Origin: Marinoscillum furvescens DSM 4134
GTDB lineage: Bacteria; Bacteroidota; Bacteroidia; Cytophagales; Cyclobacteriaceae
Assembly (NCBI RefSeq): GCF_003386095.1
Contig: NZ_QREG01000001.1
Coordinates: 124,001 to 188,000, forward strand
Length of the DNA stretch: 64,000 bases
Reading direction: 5' to 3'
Of the stretch, positions 52,705 through 62,117 are shown in pieces; the stretch's first letter is position 1; each line of letters opens with the position of its first letter. The position numbers were made by a program, and so were the translations under genes. The notes under the pieces are model-generated. The model was not told the DNA's origin. It was given only the letters and a program-made list of their open reading frames with translations, and did not search any database.

Positions 52705-55700
52705 ATGCCACAAAAATGGGGACCACCGATCAAAACCACCTGCTCCTACTGCGGAGTAGGCTGCGGAATAGAAATACGCAAAAGCGACAAAGGCAAGCTC
52801 ACACTGAAGGGCGACGAACAATACCCTGTGAATAAAGGGATGCTATGCAGCAAAGGGATGAACTTGCACTATACCGCAATGGACCAAAGCGACCGACTCA
52901 CGGCACCTCAAATGCGCTGGAGTAGACGGCATCCACTAGAAGAAGTCTCCTGGGATACGGCCATGCAGCGAGCAGCAGCAGTATTCAAGACGTTTATAGA
53001 ACAGCACGGCCCAGACAGTGTGGGGTTCTACGTATCGGGCCAGCTACTTACCGAAGAGTATTACCTGGCCAACAAGCTCGTAAAGGGTTTTTTGGGTACC
53101 AACAACATCGACACCAACAGCCGTCTGTGCATGAGCTCAGCTGTGGTGGGCTATAAAGAGACTGTAGGAGATGATGCCGTGCCCATCTCCTATGAGGACA
53201 TAGAGCTGTCCGATACCATTCTCATAGCTGGAGCCAACCCGGCATGGTGTCACCCAATACTTTTCCGACGCATCGAAAAGCATAAAGCCGAAAACCCAGA
53301 AGTAAAAATAATAGTAGTAGACCCTCGGGTGACTGATAGTTGTGCACTGGCGGACCTGCACCTGCAGGTCCAGCCGGGTACCGACAAGTATCTATTTCAT
53401 GCCGTAGGTCAGTACCTGATCGATCAGGGGATGATCGATGAAGCCTTTATCCGCCAGCACACCAACGGATACGAGCAATACGCCAAAGAAGTAAAAGGCA
53501 AGTCACTCAAAGAATATGCAGCCATCTGTCAGGTGCCGGAAGACGATATTATCCAGGCTGCCCGCCTGATTGGGCAATCCAAAGGCTTTATCACCATGTG
53601 GGCCATGGGGCTCAACCAAAGCACGACAGGTGTCAACCAAAACCTGGCACTGATCAACCTCAACCTGATCACAGGAAAAATAGGTAAGCCTGGTTGCGGG
53701 CCATTTTCACTCACTGGTCAGCCCAATGCCATGGGCGGACGCGAAGTAGGTGGCCTGGCCAACCTGCTGGCAGCACACAAAAACCTCGCTAACCCCGAAC
53801 ACCGAAAAGAAGTAGCCGACTTTTGGGGAGTAGAGTCCATCCAGGAAAAACCCGGACTTACAGCTACAGAGATGTTTGACGCCCTGAAATCAGGCAAAAT
53901 GAAAGCCATCTGGGTGATCTGCACCAACCCCTCTGTGAGCATGCCCAACGCACGGCTGGTAGATGAAGCCCTCAAAGCAGCGCGTTTTGTAGTGGTGCAA
54001 GACATTTCTAAAAACAGTGATACAGCACAGTATGCCGACCTACTGCTGCCAGCTGCCGGCTGGCTGGAAAAGGAAGGAACCATGACCAACTCCGAGCGAC
54101 GGATTTCGTACCTCCCCAAGCTGCTGGACCCTCCCGGCAATGCACTCCCCGATGCAGAGATACTCATGCGTTTCGCTGATAAAATGGGGTATCATGGCTT
54201 TGACTTTGAGTCTATGAGTGAAGTCTATGACGAATATGCGTTGCTCACCAAAGACACCCCTATAGACATTACTGGGCTTTCTTACGAACGCTTAAAAATA
54301 GAACGGTCCATGCAATGGCCCGTACCTGCTCCCAACCACGGGGGCACTCCGCGCCTGTTTGAAGACGGGAAGTTTCTTACTCCCGACCAAAAAGCAAACA
54401 TTCACACCACTGGACCAGAAAACGAGGCAGAACCAATCAGCCCTGACTTCCCGCTGATCCTCACCACCGGGCGTATCCGCGACCAGTGGCACACAATGAC
54501 CCGCACAGGCAAAGTATCCAAGCTCAAAAAACACATCGACAGGCCCTTTTTGGAAATCCATCCAGAAGACGCAGCTCAAAGAGGCATCACCGAAGGCATG
54601 CCGGTGCTCATCAGCAATGCCCGTGGCGAAGTGCAGGTAGCAGCACGTCTGAGCACAGCCATCAAAAAGGGCGTGGTATTTCTCCCTATGCACTGGGGCA
54701 AAAAGCTCAATGGAGACCTGAACAGGGCCAACAACCTCACCAGCGAACGCTATGATCCCAAATCCAAACAGCCTGGATTCAAATTTTCGGCAGTAGAGGT
54801 AGTACCTTATACCGCTCCCCCCCGCAAGGTTGTAGTAATCGGTGCTGGTGCCGCAGCTTATCGCTTTGTCAATACCTACAGAGAATTTAACAAATCGGAC
54901 GAAATCCACGTCTTCTCTAAAGAAAAGTGGCCTTTTTACAACCGGGTACTACTGCCGGATTATGTAAACGAAACCAAAGAATGGAAGGATCTGGTGAAAT
55001 ATACCGAGACCGAACTGGCACAGCTCGATCTGGTCTTGCACCCTGCCAATCCCATAGAAAAAATAGACCGTGAGCACAAGACGGTTACAGATCATCATGG
55101 AGCGTCCCATCCTTACGACATGCTTATCATGGCCACTGGTAGCCGGGCGTTCGTACCGCCAAATGCTCCGATGCACCTGCCGGGCGTATTTACCATGCGC
55201 GACAGAGAAAATGCCGACGACTTAAAAAAACAGCTCTGCCCTGGGAGTCACGTCCTGGTGATCGGCGGGGGACTTCTGGGGCTGGAGCTGGCTGCGGCTC
55301 TCACCGAAATGCAAGTGAGCGCCACCATCGTACAGCTCGGCTCCCGACTGATGGAGCGCCAGCTAGACCCTGTAGCCAGCGCCATGCTGCGCGAGTATGT
55401 AGAAGACCTGGGCGTGCGCGTCTATACCAATGACGAGGTGGTAAGCATCACCGAAAATGAGCAAAAGCTTCTGGACATTTCTCTGAAAAGTAGCAACAGT
55501 CTTACAGTTAATGCCGTGGTGTACGCCATTGGCACCCGACCAAACATCCAACTCGCAGCTGATGCAGGACTGGAGCATGGACGCGGCGTGAAGGTAAACG
55601 ACTACCTGCAGACCAACGACCCGGACATCTTTGCCCTCGGCGAAATCGCTGAGCACAATCAGCGAATGAACGGCATCACTGCTGCGGCTGAAGCCCAGGC

Positions 55701-56214
55701 AGACATCTGTGCTCGCTACCTTGCAGGTGACCCTTCACAGTATTATACCGGTACCTCACCCATGAACATCCTCAAATTCCCCAGTCTGGACCTCTGCTCC
55801 GTGGGGATTCCGGAAATACCGGTGAATGGAAAAAACTACAGCGAGATTACATTCCTGGACCGGGAAGCACTGTTTTACAAAAAGTGCATCATCCACAATG
55901 ACAAACTGGTGGGCACCATCCTCCTCGGAGACAAAGCGGAGTTTGCGGAATACAAGGAACTAATAGAAAGTGGCACGGAGCTATCCGAAAAACGAATGCA
56001 GCTGCTAAGATCCGGTAATGCACCCGAACCAGTGAAGGGCAAACTGGTATGCTCGTGCAACAATGTGGGTGAAGTCAACCTACAGGAAGCCATAAGCAAG
56101 GGCTGTCAGGACCTCAACAGCCTGTGCCAGACAACTGGCGCCGGGCTTGGCTGTGGTAGCTGCAAGTCAGAGGTAAAACGATTGATCGATCGGTCTGTGG
56201 AGCCGGTCAGCTAA
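52705..56214 (+). CDS. nasC: Assimilatory nitrate reductase fused to FAD/NAD(P)H and [2Fe-2S] modules
   Basis: This 1169-residue enzyme has three parts. Residues about 1-690 are a bis-MGD nitrate reductase: N-terminal [4Fe-4S] ligands C13, C16, C20 and C48, and the likely molybdenum ligand C142 in SRLCMSSAV. Residues about 705-1090 resemble the NirB FAD/NAD(P) reductase (VVVIGAGAAAYRF, VLVIGGGLLGLELA). Residues 1110-1169 are a BFD-like [2Fe-2S] domain with C1116, C1118, C1150 and C1153. The chain could therefore take electrons from NAD(P)H to nitrate without other subunits. The fused reductase half is related to NirB of the same island. Confidence 0.95.
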   Translation: MPQKWGPPIKTTCSYCGVGCGIEIRKSDKGKLTLKGDEQYPVNKGMLCSKGMNLHYTAMDQSDRLTAPQMRWSRRHPLEEVSWDTAMQRAAAVFKTFIEQHGPDSVGFYVSGQLLTEEYYLANKLVKGFLGTNNIDTNSRLCMSSAVVGYKETVGDDAVPISYEDIELSDTILIAGANPAWCHPILFRRIEKHKAENPEVKIIVVDPRVTDSCALADLHLQVQPGTDKYLFHAVGQYLIDQGMIDEAFIRQHTNGYEQYAKEVKGKSLKEYAAICQVPEDDIIQAARLIGQSKGFITMWAMGLNQSTTGVNQNLALINLNLITGKIGKPGCGPFSLTGQPNAMGGREVGGLANLLAAHKNLANPEHRKEVADFWGVESIQEKPGLTATEMFDALKSGKMKAIWVICTNPSVSMPNARLVDEALKAARFVVVQDISKNSDTAQYADLLLPAAGWLEKEGTMTNSERRISYLPKLLDPPGNALPDAEILMRFADKMGYHGFDFESMSEVYDEYALLTKDTPIDITGLSYERLKIERSMQWPVPAPNHGGTPRLFEDGKFLTPDQKANIHTTGPENEAEPISPDFPLILTTGRIRDQWHTMTRTGKVSKLKKHIDRPFLEIHPEDAAQRGITEGMPVLISNARGEVQVAARLSTAIKKGVVFLPMHWGKKLNGDLNRANNLTSERYDPKSKQPGFKFSAVEVVPYTAPPRKVVVIGAGAAAYRFVNTYREFNKSDEIHVFSKEKWPFYNRVLLPDYVNETKEWKDLVKYTETELAQLDLVLHPANPIEKIDREHKTVTDHHGASHPYDMLIMATGSRAFVPPNAPMHLPGVFTMRDRENADDLKKQLCPGSHVLVIGGGLLGLELAAALTEMQVSATIVQLGSRLMERQLDPVASAMLREYVEDLGVRVYTNDEVVSITENEQKLLDISLKSSNSLTVNAVVYAIGTRPNIQLAADAGLEHGRGVKVNDYLQTNDPDIFALGEIAEHNQRMNGITAAAEAQADICARYLAGDPSQYYTGTSPMNILKFPSLDLCSVGIPEIPVNGKNYSEITFLDREALFYKKCIIHNDKLVGTILLGDKAEFAEYKELIESGTELSEKRMQLLRSGNAPEPVKGKLVCSCNNVGEVNLQEAISKGCQDLNSLCQTTGAGLGCGSCKSEVKRLIDRSVEPVS

Positions 56215-56232
56215 ACGTATATTTGTGAGCAT

Positions 56233-57648
56233 ATGCAAGTAAAAGACCTGGTAAGGATATTTGTAAAAGGAGGCATCATCTCTCCCGGAGAGTTTCTAAA
56301 GTTGCTTTTGATGGCCGAAAAACTGGGCGCGTCCCACGTGCATTTTGGCTCCCGACAAGACATCCTCTTTGCCGCCAAGGAAAAAAGCAAAGAGATACTG
56401 GACGAGACTTTTAAGTCCATCCAGACGGAGTACGAGATCAACTCTTTTGAGTACCAAAACATCCTCAGCTCCTATGTCTCACAGGATATCCTACCGGGAA
56501 AAAAGTGGCTGGCATCACACATCTACCACTACATTCTCAATAGCTTCGATTACCGCACCAGGCTGCGTGTAAACGTGGTAGACCCTTCTCAAAGTTTGGT
56601 TCCGCTGTTTACCGGGCAGGTCAACTTTATTGCCTCTGGGCAAGAAAACTACTGGTATGTATACCTGAGGTTTCAGCACATACAAAACGCCCCATGGCAA
56701 ATGCCTCTTTTGGTGTATACCGAAGACCTGGTAAAAATCGCTCGTGCGCTGGAAGACAATGCTATAGCCAACAAAGACTGGAGCTACCGGGAGATTTTCA
56801 CCTTCCTCACGGACAATGTAAAAATGAACACCCAGCCCGTAACGGAAAACCTGGTACTACCGGAAACCCACTTCCCTTACTACGAGGGGATCAATCGACT
56901 GCCAGACGGGAAATACTGGCTAGGTCTCTACTGGCGCGACAATAAATACCGGATCAGCACCCTAAAGGCCATCATGGAGCGGTGCATCGAAACGGAAGTG
57001 GGCAAAGTCACGCTCACACCATGGAAATCCTTTGTGATCAAAGGCATCTTCGAAAAAGACCGGATAGGATGGGAAAAGCTGATGGGAAAATTTGGAATGA
57101 ACCTGCGCCACAGCTCGCTGGAACTCAACTGGCACCTGCCTGCATTGGATCAGGAGGCCCTGGATCTGAAGTTTTACCTGGTGCGCGAGCTAGACAAGCA
57201 GGACATCAGTACTTATGGCCTCACGTTTACCATCAAAACCACACCAAACATCACCCTGTTTACGTCAGTAGTGATCGAAAAGTGCGAAGAGCCCGAAACC
57301 TACAACATCCTTTACAGCAAAAACTTCAACCCCAACCTTACCGACTACCAGACTTATGCGAGCAAGGTGCATAAATCGGTATTGGCTGCACTTATTCTGG
57401 AGCTCAGCTTGGTATACTTTGAGGGGATGGATGAGGAAAAGAGCCCGTCACCCAAGGTAAAATCCATTACCGAAAACCTAGAAAAAGACCTGTACCAGTG
57501 TGTGCACTGTCAGACAGTATACGACGCGTCGTATGGAGACCTGGAAGCTGGTATTGAGCCCGGCACGGCCTTTTGGAGCCTACCGAGCAGCTATACCTGC
57601 CCTACGTGCGGAGGCAGCAAAGAGGGGTACCAAAAAGCCAGCATCTAA
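56233..57648 (+). CDS. Rubredoxin protein on a sirohaem-less nitrite-reductase-like scaffold
   Basis: This 471-residue protein starts with GGIISPGEFLKLLLMAEKLGASHVHFGSRQDI-type sequence (about 13-46) that resembles the first ferredoxin-like half domain of sulfite/nitrite reductases. A second half domain is suggested at about 225-300 (LTPWKSFVIKGI). The C-x5-C and C-x3-C sirohaem-[4Fe-4S] ligands are absent. The C-terminus is a rubredoxin with C423, C426, C456 and C459. As the next gene after nitrate reductase, 18 bases on, it probably carries electrons for nitrate reduction. Confidence 0.82.
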   Translation: MQVKDLVRIFVKGGIISPGEFLKLLLMAEKLGASHVHFGSRQDILFAAKEKSKEILDETFKSIQTEYEINSFEYQNILSSYVSQDILPGKKWLASHIYHYILNSFDYRTRLRVNVVDPSQSLVPLFTGQVNFIASGQENYWYVYLRFQHIQNAPWQMPLLVYTEDLVKIARALEDNAIANKDWSYREIFTFLTDNVKMNTQPVTENLVLPETHFPYYEGINRLPDGKYWLGLYWRDNKYRISTLKAIMERCIETEVGKVTLTPWKSFVIKGIFEKDRIGWEKLMGKFGMNLRHSSLELNWHLPALDQEALDLKFYLVRELDKQDISTYGLTFTIKTTPNITLFTSVVIEKCEEPETYNILYSKNFNPNLTDYQTYASKVHKSVLAALILELSLVYFEGMDEEKSPSPKVKSITENLEKDLYQCVHCQTVYDASYGDLEAGIEPGTAFWSLPSSYTCPTCGGSKEGYQKASI

Positions 57649-57679
57649 TACTCCCTCTTTAGCCGCTACTCCATTAATA

Positions 57680-58090
57680 TCAGTCTCCTGGGCTGATAGA
57701 AAAAGAACCGTCTCCTTTGAAGTCTTTGAGAATAACTTCAACAGTCCATTCGCCAGCTGTTCCACTTTGGGATACGCCAGATTTGGAGTCATCTCCCACG
57801 CCGGAAGTTAACGTTTGGTTTAAGACCACCTTTCCATCTGCATCTGTGATCTGTAGCTGAAAACTACCCTCTTGAGCAGCGGTGATATCCATATTGTAAT
57901 CTACTGTAGTTAGGTTATTGGTCCAGGTGTATGACTCAGTGGCACTACCACCATTTCCGGTAACATCACCGCCCAAATCACTTCCTGTTTCATTGATAGA
58001 TACAGATGCAGTAAGCTCCGGCTCGTCTTCACAGCTCATCACTGCGAATGCAAATAGCAAAAGAAATCCTAGTCTTGTTAGCGTTTTCAT
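57680..58090 (-). CDS. Small secreted lipoprotein
   Basis: This 136-residue protein has a lipobox (LFAFAVMSCED). The body is a single beta-sandwich-like domain, with TESYTWTNNLTTVDYNMDIT and AGEWTVEVILKDFKG strands that suggest an Ig-like or prealbumin-type fold. No family was recognised. It lies tail to tail with the rubredoxin gene, 31 bp apart. It is not visibly linked to nitrate metabolism. Confidence 0.72.
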   Translation of the reverse strand: MKTLTRLGFLLLFAFAVMSCEDEPELTASVSINETGSDLGGDVTGNGGSATESYTWTNNLTTVDYNMDITAAQEGSFQLQITDADGKVVLNQTLTSGVGDDSKSGVSQSGTAGEWTVEVILKDFKGDGSFSISPGD

Positions 58091-58203
58091 TGGTTTAATT
58101 ATTTAATGTTTCGACTCTGTAATTGTTATATAAACATACTAAACCGAATTTCTCCTACCTTCGAATATGGATTTTTTTCAGTCTTGAGAATACTACACCT
58201 TAA

Positions 58204-58758
58204 TTAAGAATTCAAATCCTCTCTGCTGTTGGCATTTTTAAGCCATTGCGGATTTGATGGCACTATGGTTTTAACCATGGATTTTTTCAATACCGACTGC
58301 AGGCTGTAGTCGCCATTGCGGATATTTCGGCGGATAACTATATATGCGGATGGATGGTAAAGCGTGCATGTGGTCTCGAAAAAAGAGCTCCCCTCCTGCT
58401 GATAAGTGATGACATCATAGTTTTCATCATCTGCCCGGAGCAGTTCGTTAACCGTTTCTACTTCAAAATGTATGAGATCACAGGCTACCACTAGCCAGCT
58501 GGTATCCGGAAATGCTGTGATGGCTGCAGCCAGCCCTCCAATGGGTCCTATTCCATCATGAATGTCTTTGATAAGTGGCACCGATCCATGAAGTTTTTTC
58601 ACTTGTTCTGCACTACAGGAAAGATAGGTTTCTAAACCGAGCCCGGTCAGAAGCTCATACAAATGCTGGTACTGAGGTTTACCGTTTACTTCCATGAGAA
58701 ACTTATCCGTTCCCATGCGAGTGCTTTTACCCCCTGTCAGGATTAAGGCTTTGATCAT
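58204..58758 (-). CDS. mobA: Molybdenum cofactor guanylyltransferase
   Basis: This 184-residue nucleotidyltransferase links GMP to molybdopterin to form the MGD cofactor used by the nitrate reductase. The motif LILTGGKSTRMGTDKFLMEVNGKP binds GTP, and VACDLIHFE supplies the Mg ligands. It is the last gene of the island; the region beyond it is repetitive and accessory. Confidence 0.92.
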   Translation of the reverse strand: MIKALILTGGKSTRMGTDKFLMEVNGKPQYQHLYELLTGLGLETYLSCSAEQVKKLHGSVPLIKDIHDGIGPIGGLAAAITAFPDTSWLVVACDLIHFEVETVNELLRADDENYDVITYQQEGSSFFETTCTLYHPSAYIVIRRNIRNGDYSLQSVLKKSMVKTIVPSNPQWLKNANSREDLNS

Positions 58759-58822
58759 GAACTAAAGATACGGAGATGTTCCAATCCTTAAAGTATCATG
58801 CCGAATATTGTTCCTTGACCTA

Positions 58823-58882
58823 GCGCAAGCCTCCGCTTGGGCTTGAGATAAAAAGGCATCCACTTGTGCTTGAGACCAAATG
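58823..58882. repeat. REP-like palindrome plus 27-bp tandem repeat, copy 1
   Basis: A degenerate copy of the 20-bp REP palindrome (58823-58842) is followed by two 27-bp units (58829-58855, 58856-58882) of the pattern GCATCCRCTTGTGCTTGAGA plus CCAAATG-type ends. A third partial unit begins at 58883. The same unit recurs at 60644 and 62445. Confidence 0.75.
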
Positions 58883-58924
58883 GCATCCATGCTAGTCTAA
58901 AAAGCTCCATGGCGAACACAAATC

Positions 58925-59004
58925 CCTTCATGCCTAATTTTATTTCGTCATGGTGATTTTTCCACCTTCATGCCAAATTTTATTCGGTCATTCCTGATAT
59001 TAAC
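58925..59004. repeat. Two 40-bp tandem units
   Basis: Positions 58925-58964 and 58965-59004 both begin CCTTCATGCC and contain AATTTTATT near their centre, with diverged ends. They lie in the gene-free stretch before the first RHS fragment. Confidence 0.55.
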
Positions 59005-59008
59005 TACT

Positions 59009-59127
59009 CCATGGCTGCCATGGAGAGCACCTCTACCACCATGGAGCGTATAATGTGAGCCATGGAACCTAAAAAGCCTTCCATGGCACCTTCTGAATCG
59101 GCATGGAGCCTCAAAACTGAGGCATGG
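59009..59127. repeat. CATGG array with 21-bp periodicity
   Basis: CATGG occurs at seven places in 119 bases. Four CCATGG copies start at exactly 21-bp steps (59018, 59039, 59060, 59081), and GCATGG copies follow at 59101 and 59122. The extra copy at 59009 is off step. The array ends at the truncated RHS reading frame. It occupies the only gene-free stretch over 300 bases in the window. Confidence 0.5.
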
Positions 59128-60299
59128 GGCCTGCCAATACCAGCAACAGCCGCACCCTGGGCAACAAATCCTACGAACTCACCAACCACCTGGGCAATGT
59201 AATGGCCGTGGTGACGGATGATTTTACCATCACCACCGATGGCGTGACCAACACCAAAAAGGCCGAGGTGATCCGTAGCACCGACTACTACCCTTTCGGA
59301 CTAGAGCAGCCCGGTACACGTGCTACCAGCCACACGGCCGGCAGCAGTGCCTATCGCTATGGCTTTAACGGCAAGGAACGGGATAACAGCTTCGGCAATG
59401 TCCATTATGACTATGGCTTCAGGATCTATAATCCAGAGATAGGGAAGTTTTTGAGTGTGGATCCGTTGACTTCTTCGTATCCATGGTACACGCCTTACCA
59501 GTTTGCGGGGAATATGCCGATTGTAGCAATAGATTTAGATGGGCTGGAAGAGTACATCGTTCATCAGCGTTCATTTGCTCCTTGGGATGCATTTGGTGAT
59601 CTTTTCTTGTTATTTCAGAAGAGTTTTAGAGGTGATGATAGAGGGTTTTCACTTCTTGATCATACGGCCTACACTCCTGCAAGTAGGCCATGGGAAAACG
59701 CTTCGTCAAGATTGTACGGAGCTTCAAAGATTAGTTTAGGCAATGCTGGTTTTGTAGATGATTATAATTTTCAGACATCTAGTATTACGATGGGTAAATA
59801 CATGTTTATTGGGAATGATTCTGAAGCAAGAGCCCCAGAACGTCAATATGGAAATTTTGATGGAAGCACATTAAAAACTCAGATTGAAGGGTCTGATCCA
59901 TTAATTTGGAATATTGTTGCACCAGATATTGAATGGGCTTCTGACCTGAAATTTGGAAAGACAACAGGTAAGCTTCATGTTCATGGAGAAATTACTGGAA
60001 GAAATTTTCCAGCCTATGAGTCTTTTATTGAGGATGCCAAAGGAACTAGGGTTTTTCTCACAACTATTATGGCAGGCGAAAATGGTAACAGGTTAGAGTT
60101 GGGGCCAGAACTCCTAAATCCATTTTATGACTATTCAGAAAACATTAACATGTTTATTCATATTGATGATGATGGAAATTTTACCGGTCAATTATTTTCT
60201 AATGGTAAATCTTATTCAATTGATGAATGGAACACTATGCACAAGTCTAAGCCTGCTGCGAAAGATTTTGATGAAAAGGACAGGATGAGTAATGATTAA
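59124..60299 (+). pseudogene. 5'-truncated RHS core with unknown C-terminal tip (orphan cassette)
   Basis: This frame of 391 residues starts with the RHS core at LGNKSYELTNHLGN and ends the core in the YNPEIGKFLSVDPLT motif at about residue 115. The rest (about 150-391) is a tip with no family I recognise; it contains KLHVHGEITGRNFP and HIDDDGNFTGQLFSNGKSY. An in-frame TGA lies directly before the ATG at 59124, and homology to the second RHS copy stops at 59133, so it is cut off at its 5' end. It is probably a displaced tip that could recombine into a full RHS gene. A membrane protein gene follows. Confidence 0.72.
59133..59470 (+). repeat. Direct repeat of RHS core, copy 1
   Basis: About 338 bp nearly identical to 60936-61273 (offset 1803). 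The encoded peptide differs at only about two of 112 residues. Such conserved cores allow tip exchange by homologous recombination. Confidence 0.85.
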
Positions 60300-60320
60300 G
60301 ACTATAAATAGAAGGAAGTT

Positions 60321-60593
60321 ATGATCTTTTTTTCATTGATTATCAGCTGTCTTGCAGCTATTCTTTACGTAAATACTGACAATATGAAATCAACCTTTTC
60401 ATTTGAAAAAAGGGGTAAATGGGTTGTTGTTTCAGTTGTGATATCACAAATAGTTTTTTATGCCATCTATTTTATTTTTAGTGATCTATTGATTGAATAC
60501 TCAGAAAGCTATTTAAGGTTTTTATTTTTCCCCATTTTTCCAGCTGTTAGTGCAATAGTTTTTATAAAAGCTCTTCAATTGATATCTGTTTAA
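60321..60593 (+). CDS. Small membrane protein, candidate immunity protein for the first RHS tip
   Basis: This 90-residue protein has three hydrophobic segments (about 2-17, 32-52 and 65-88). I recognise no family. It starts 21 bases after the first RHS fragment, the place where immunity genes of polymorphic toxins are found. Its AT-rich composition resembles the toxin tip rather than the core. A membrane immunity protein would suit a membrane-acting or translocated toxin (inference). Confidence 0.6.
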   Translation: MIFFSLIISCLAAILYVNTDNMKSTFSFEKRGKWVVVSVVISQIVFYAIYFIFSDLLIEYSESYLRFLFFPIFPAVSAIVFIKALQLISV

Positions 60594-60601
60594 GAACCCC
60601 T

Positions 60602-60670
60602 ACTAGTCCAAGGATGCAGAAATAATATAGTTACCTAGCGCAAGCGTCCGCTTGTGCTTGAGATAAAAAG
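60602..60670. repeat. 69-bp direct repeat containing REP palindrome, copy 1
   Basis: Identical to 62403-62471 at 65 of 69 positions by eye. It contains the 20-bp REP GCGCAAGCGTCCGCTTGTGC at 60638-60657 and the first 27-bp unit at 60644-60670. The two copies bracket the RES-tip module. Confidence 0.85.
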
Positions 60671-62117
60671 GCATCCGCATCAGCTAAAAACAACCTCCAT
60701 CACCTGGAACGCCTCCGGCAAAGTAGAGCAAGTCACGCTCACAAACGGTGACAAAGTACAATACCTCTACGATGCGGCTGGCAACAGAGTAGCTAAGCTA
60801 CACACCCAGAGCACCACCACCTCTACTACCCGATACGTACGGGATGCCTCCGGCAATACCATGGCCGTCTATAAAAATGACGCACTGGCCGAGGTACCCA
60901 TCTATGGCAGCAGCCGACTGGGTATGTATACCGGGGCCAATACCAGCAACAGCCGCACCCTGGGCAACAAATCCTACGAACTCACCAACCACCTGGGCAA
61001 TGTAATGGCCGTAGTGACGGATGACTTTACCATCACCACCGATGGCGTGACCAACACCAAAGAGGCCGAGGTGATCCGTAGCACCGACTACTACCCTTTC
61101 GGACTAGAGCAGCCCGGCACTCGCGCTACCAGCCACACGGCCGGCAGCAGCGCCTACCGCTACGGCTTTAACGGTAAGGAAAGGGATCAGTCATTCGGAA
61201 ATGTACACTACGACTATGGGTTTAGGATTTATAACCCGGAGATCGGGAAGTTTTTGAGTGTGGATCCATTGACCAAGAGTTATCCATCTTGGTCGCCGTA
61301 CCCATTTGCTATGAATCGTCCGATTGATGGGATTGATTTAGATGGGTTGGAATTTATAAGTTACTTGGATGTAAATGCCTTGATGACATGGGGTGAAATT
61401 GCTAAGCAGGCCACCGAGTCTACAATAGATGGCATGGTTTACACCACCACTAGTTTAATTTCGGGTTTGGTCGAAGGAACGACTTTTGGATTTAGCCAGT
61501 TCGTCAACGGAAACGGTTACGTCAGCAACGTAAACGTTCCCGTTTATGGCTTTTCATTTGATGATGGGATACAGGAAACCAGAAGATTGGAAGAAGGACG
61601 CCCTGATTTTGGGGATGGACAGAGGCTGATGATGGGGACGGTAGACTTGATTGGTCTAGGCATAACTGGTGGTGGATTGATTAATGACATTGCAGGTCTT
61701 GGAACTAAATGGAAAGGTAAGCTTTATCGTTATGAGATTCCTGATAGAGTTTCTACTACTTGGGATACACATAAGTATAATGTTGCGGCTGAACACAGAT
61801 ACACAGGATCAGGCAATGGCGGTGTTTATGGTGGCACATCGCCAGAAACAGCTTACATGGAAATTTCACATTATGGTGCTCAGGATGGACGAGTATTGGT
61901 GTCGAAAGAATTTTCTTTGAACAATGTATTAGACTTAACCAACGTCGATATAAGAAAGCGTTTAGGAGTAAGTTTAGATGAAATAACTTCAGACAGCTAT
62001 GATGTTACTCAACAACTTGGTAATTACGCCCGAGAGAACGGATTTGATGGTATTTTAGCTCCTTCTGCAAGAAACGCTAATGGATCAAATATGGTGATTT
62101 TGAATTCAAATGATTAA
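60654..62117 (+). CDS. 5'-truncated RHS core carrying a RES-domain toxin tip
   Basis: This frame of 487 residues begins with a GTG inside the REP element, so the first 13 residues are probably not native; RHS core homology starts at about residue 14. The core runs through YNPEIGKFLSVDPLT at about residue 205. The tip after about residue 350 resembles RES domains: R382 (EHRYTGSG), GGVYGGTSPETAYME with E403, and GFDGILAPSAR with S471. RES toxins (MbcT, ParT, Xre-RES) degrade NAD+ or modify its enzymes. The gene overlaps a small ORF by one base. It is probably a stored tip, or an expressed fragment. Confidence 0.78.
   Translation: MLEIKRHPHQLKTTSITWNASGKVEQVTLTNGDKVQYLYDAAGNRVAKLHTQSTTTSTTRYVRDASGNTMAVYKNDALAEVPIYGSSRLGMYTGANTSNSRTLGNKSYELTNHLGNVMAVVTDDFTITTDGVTNTKEAEVIRSTDYYPFGLEQPGTRATSHTAGSSAYRYGFNGKERDQSFGNVHYDYGFRIYNPEIGKFLSVDPLTKSYPSWSPYPFAMNRPIDGIDLDGLEFISYLDVNALMTWGEIAKQATESTIDGMVYTTTSLISGLVEGTTFGFSQFVNGNGYVSNVNVPVYGFSFDDGIQETRRLEEGRPDFGDGQRLMMGTVDLIGLGITGGGLINDIAGLGTKWKGKLYRYEIPDRVSTTWDTHKYNVAAEHRYTGSGNGGVYGGTSPETAYMEISHYGAQDGRVLVSKEFSLNNVLDLTNVDIRKRLGVSLDEITSDSYDVTQQLGNYARENGFDGILAPSARNANGSNMVILNSND
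60936..61273 (+). repeat. Direct repeat of RHS core, copy 2
   Basis: Second copy of the about 338-bp core segment found at 59133-59470, in the same orientation, with only a few silent and two coding differences visible. Confidence 0.85.
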
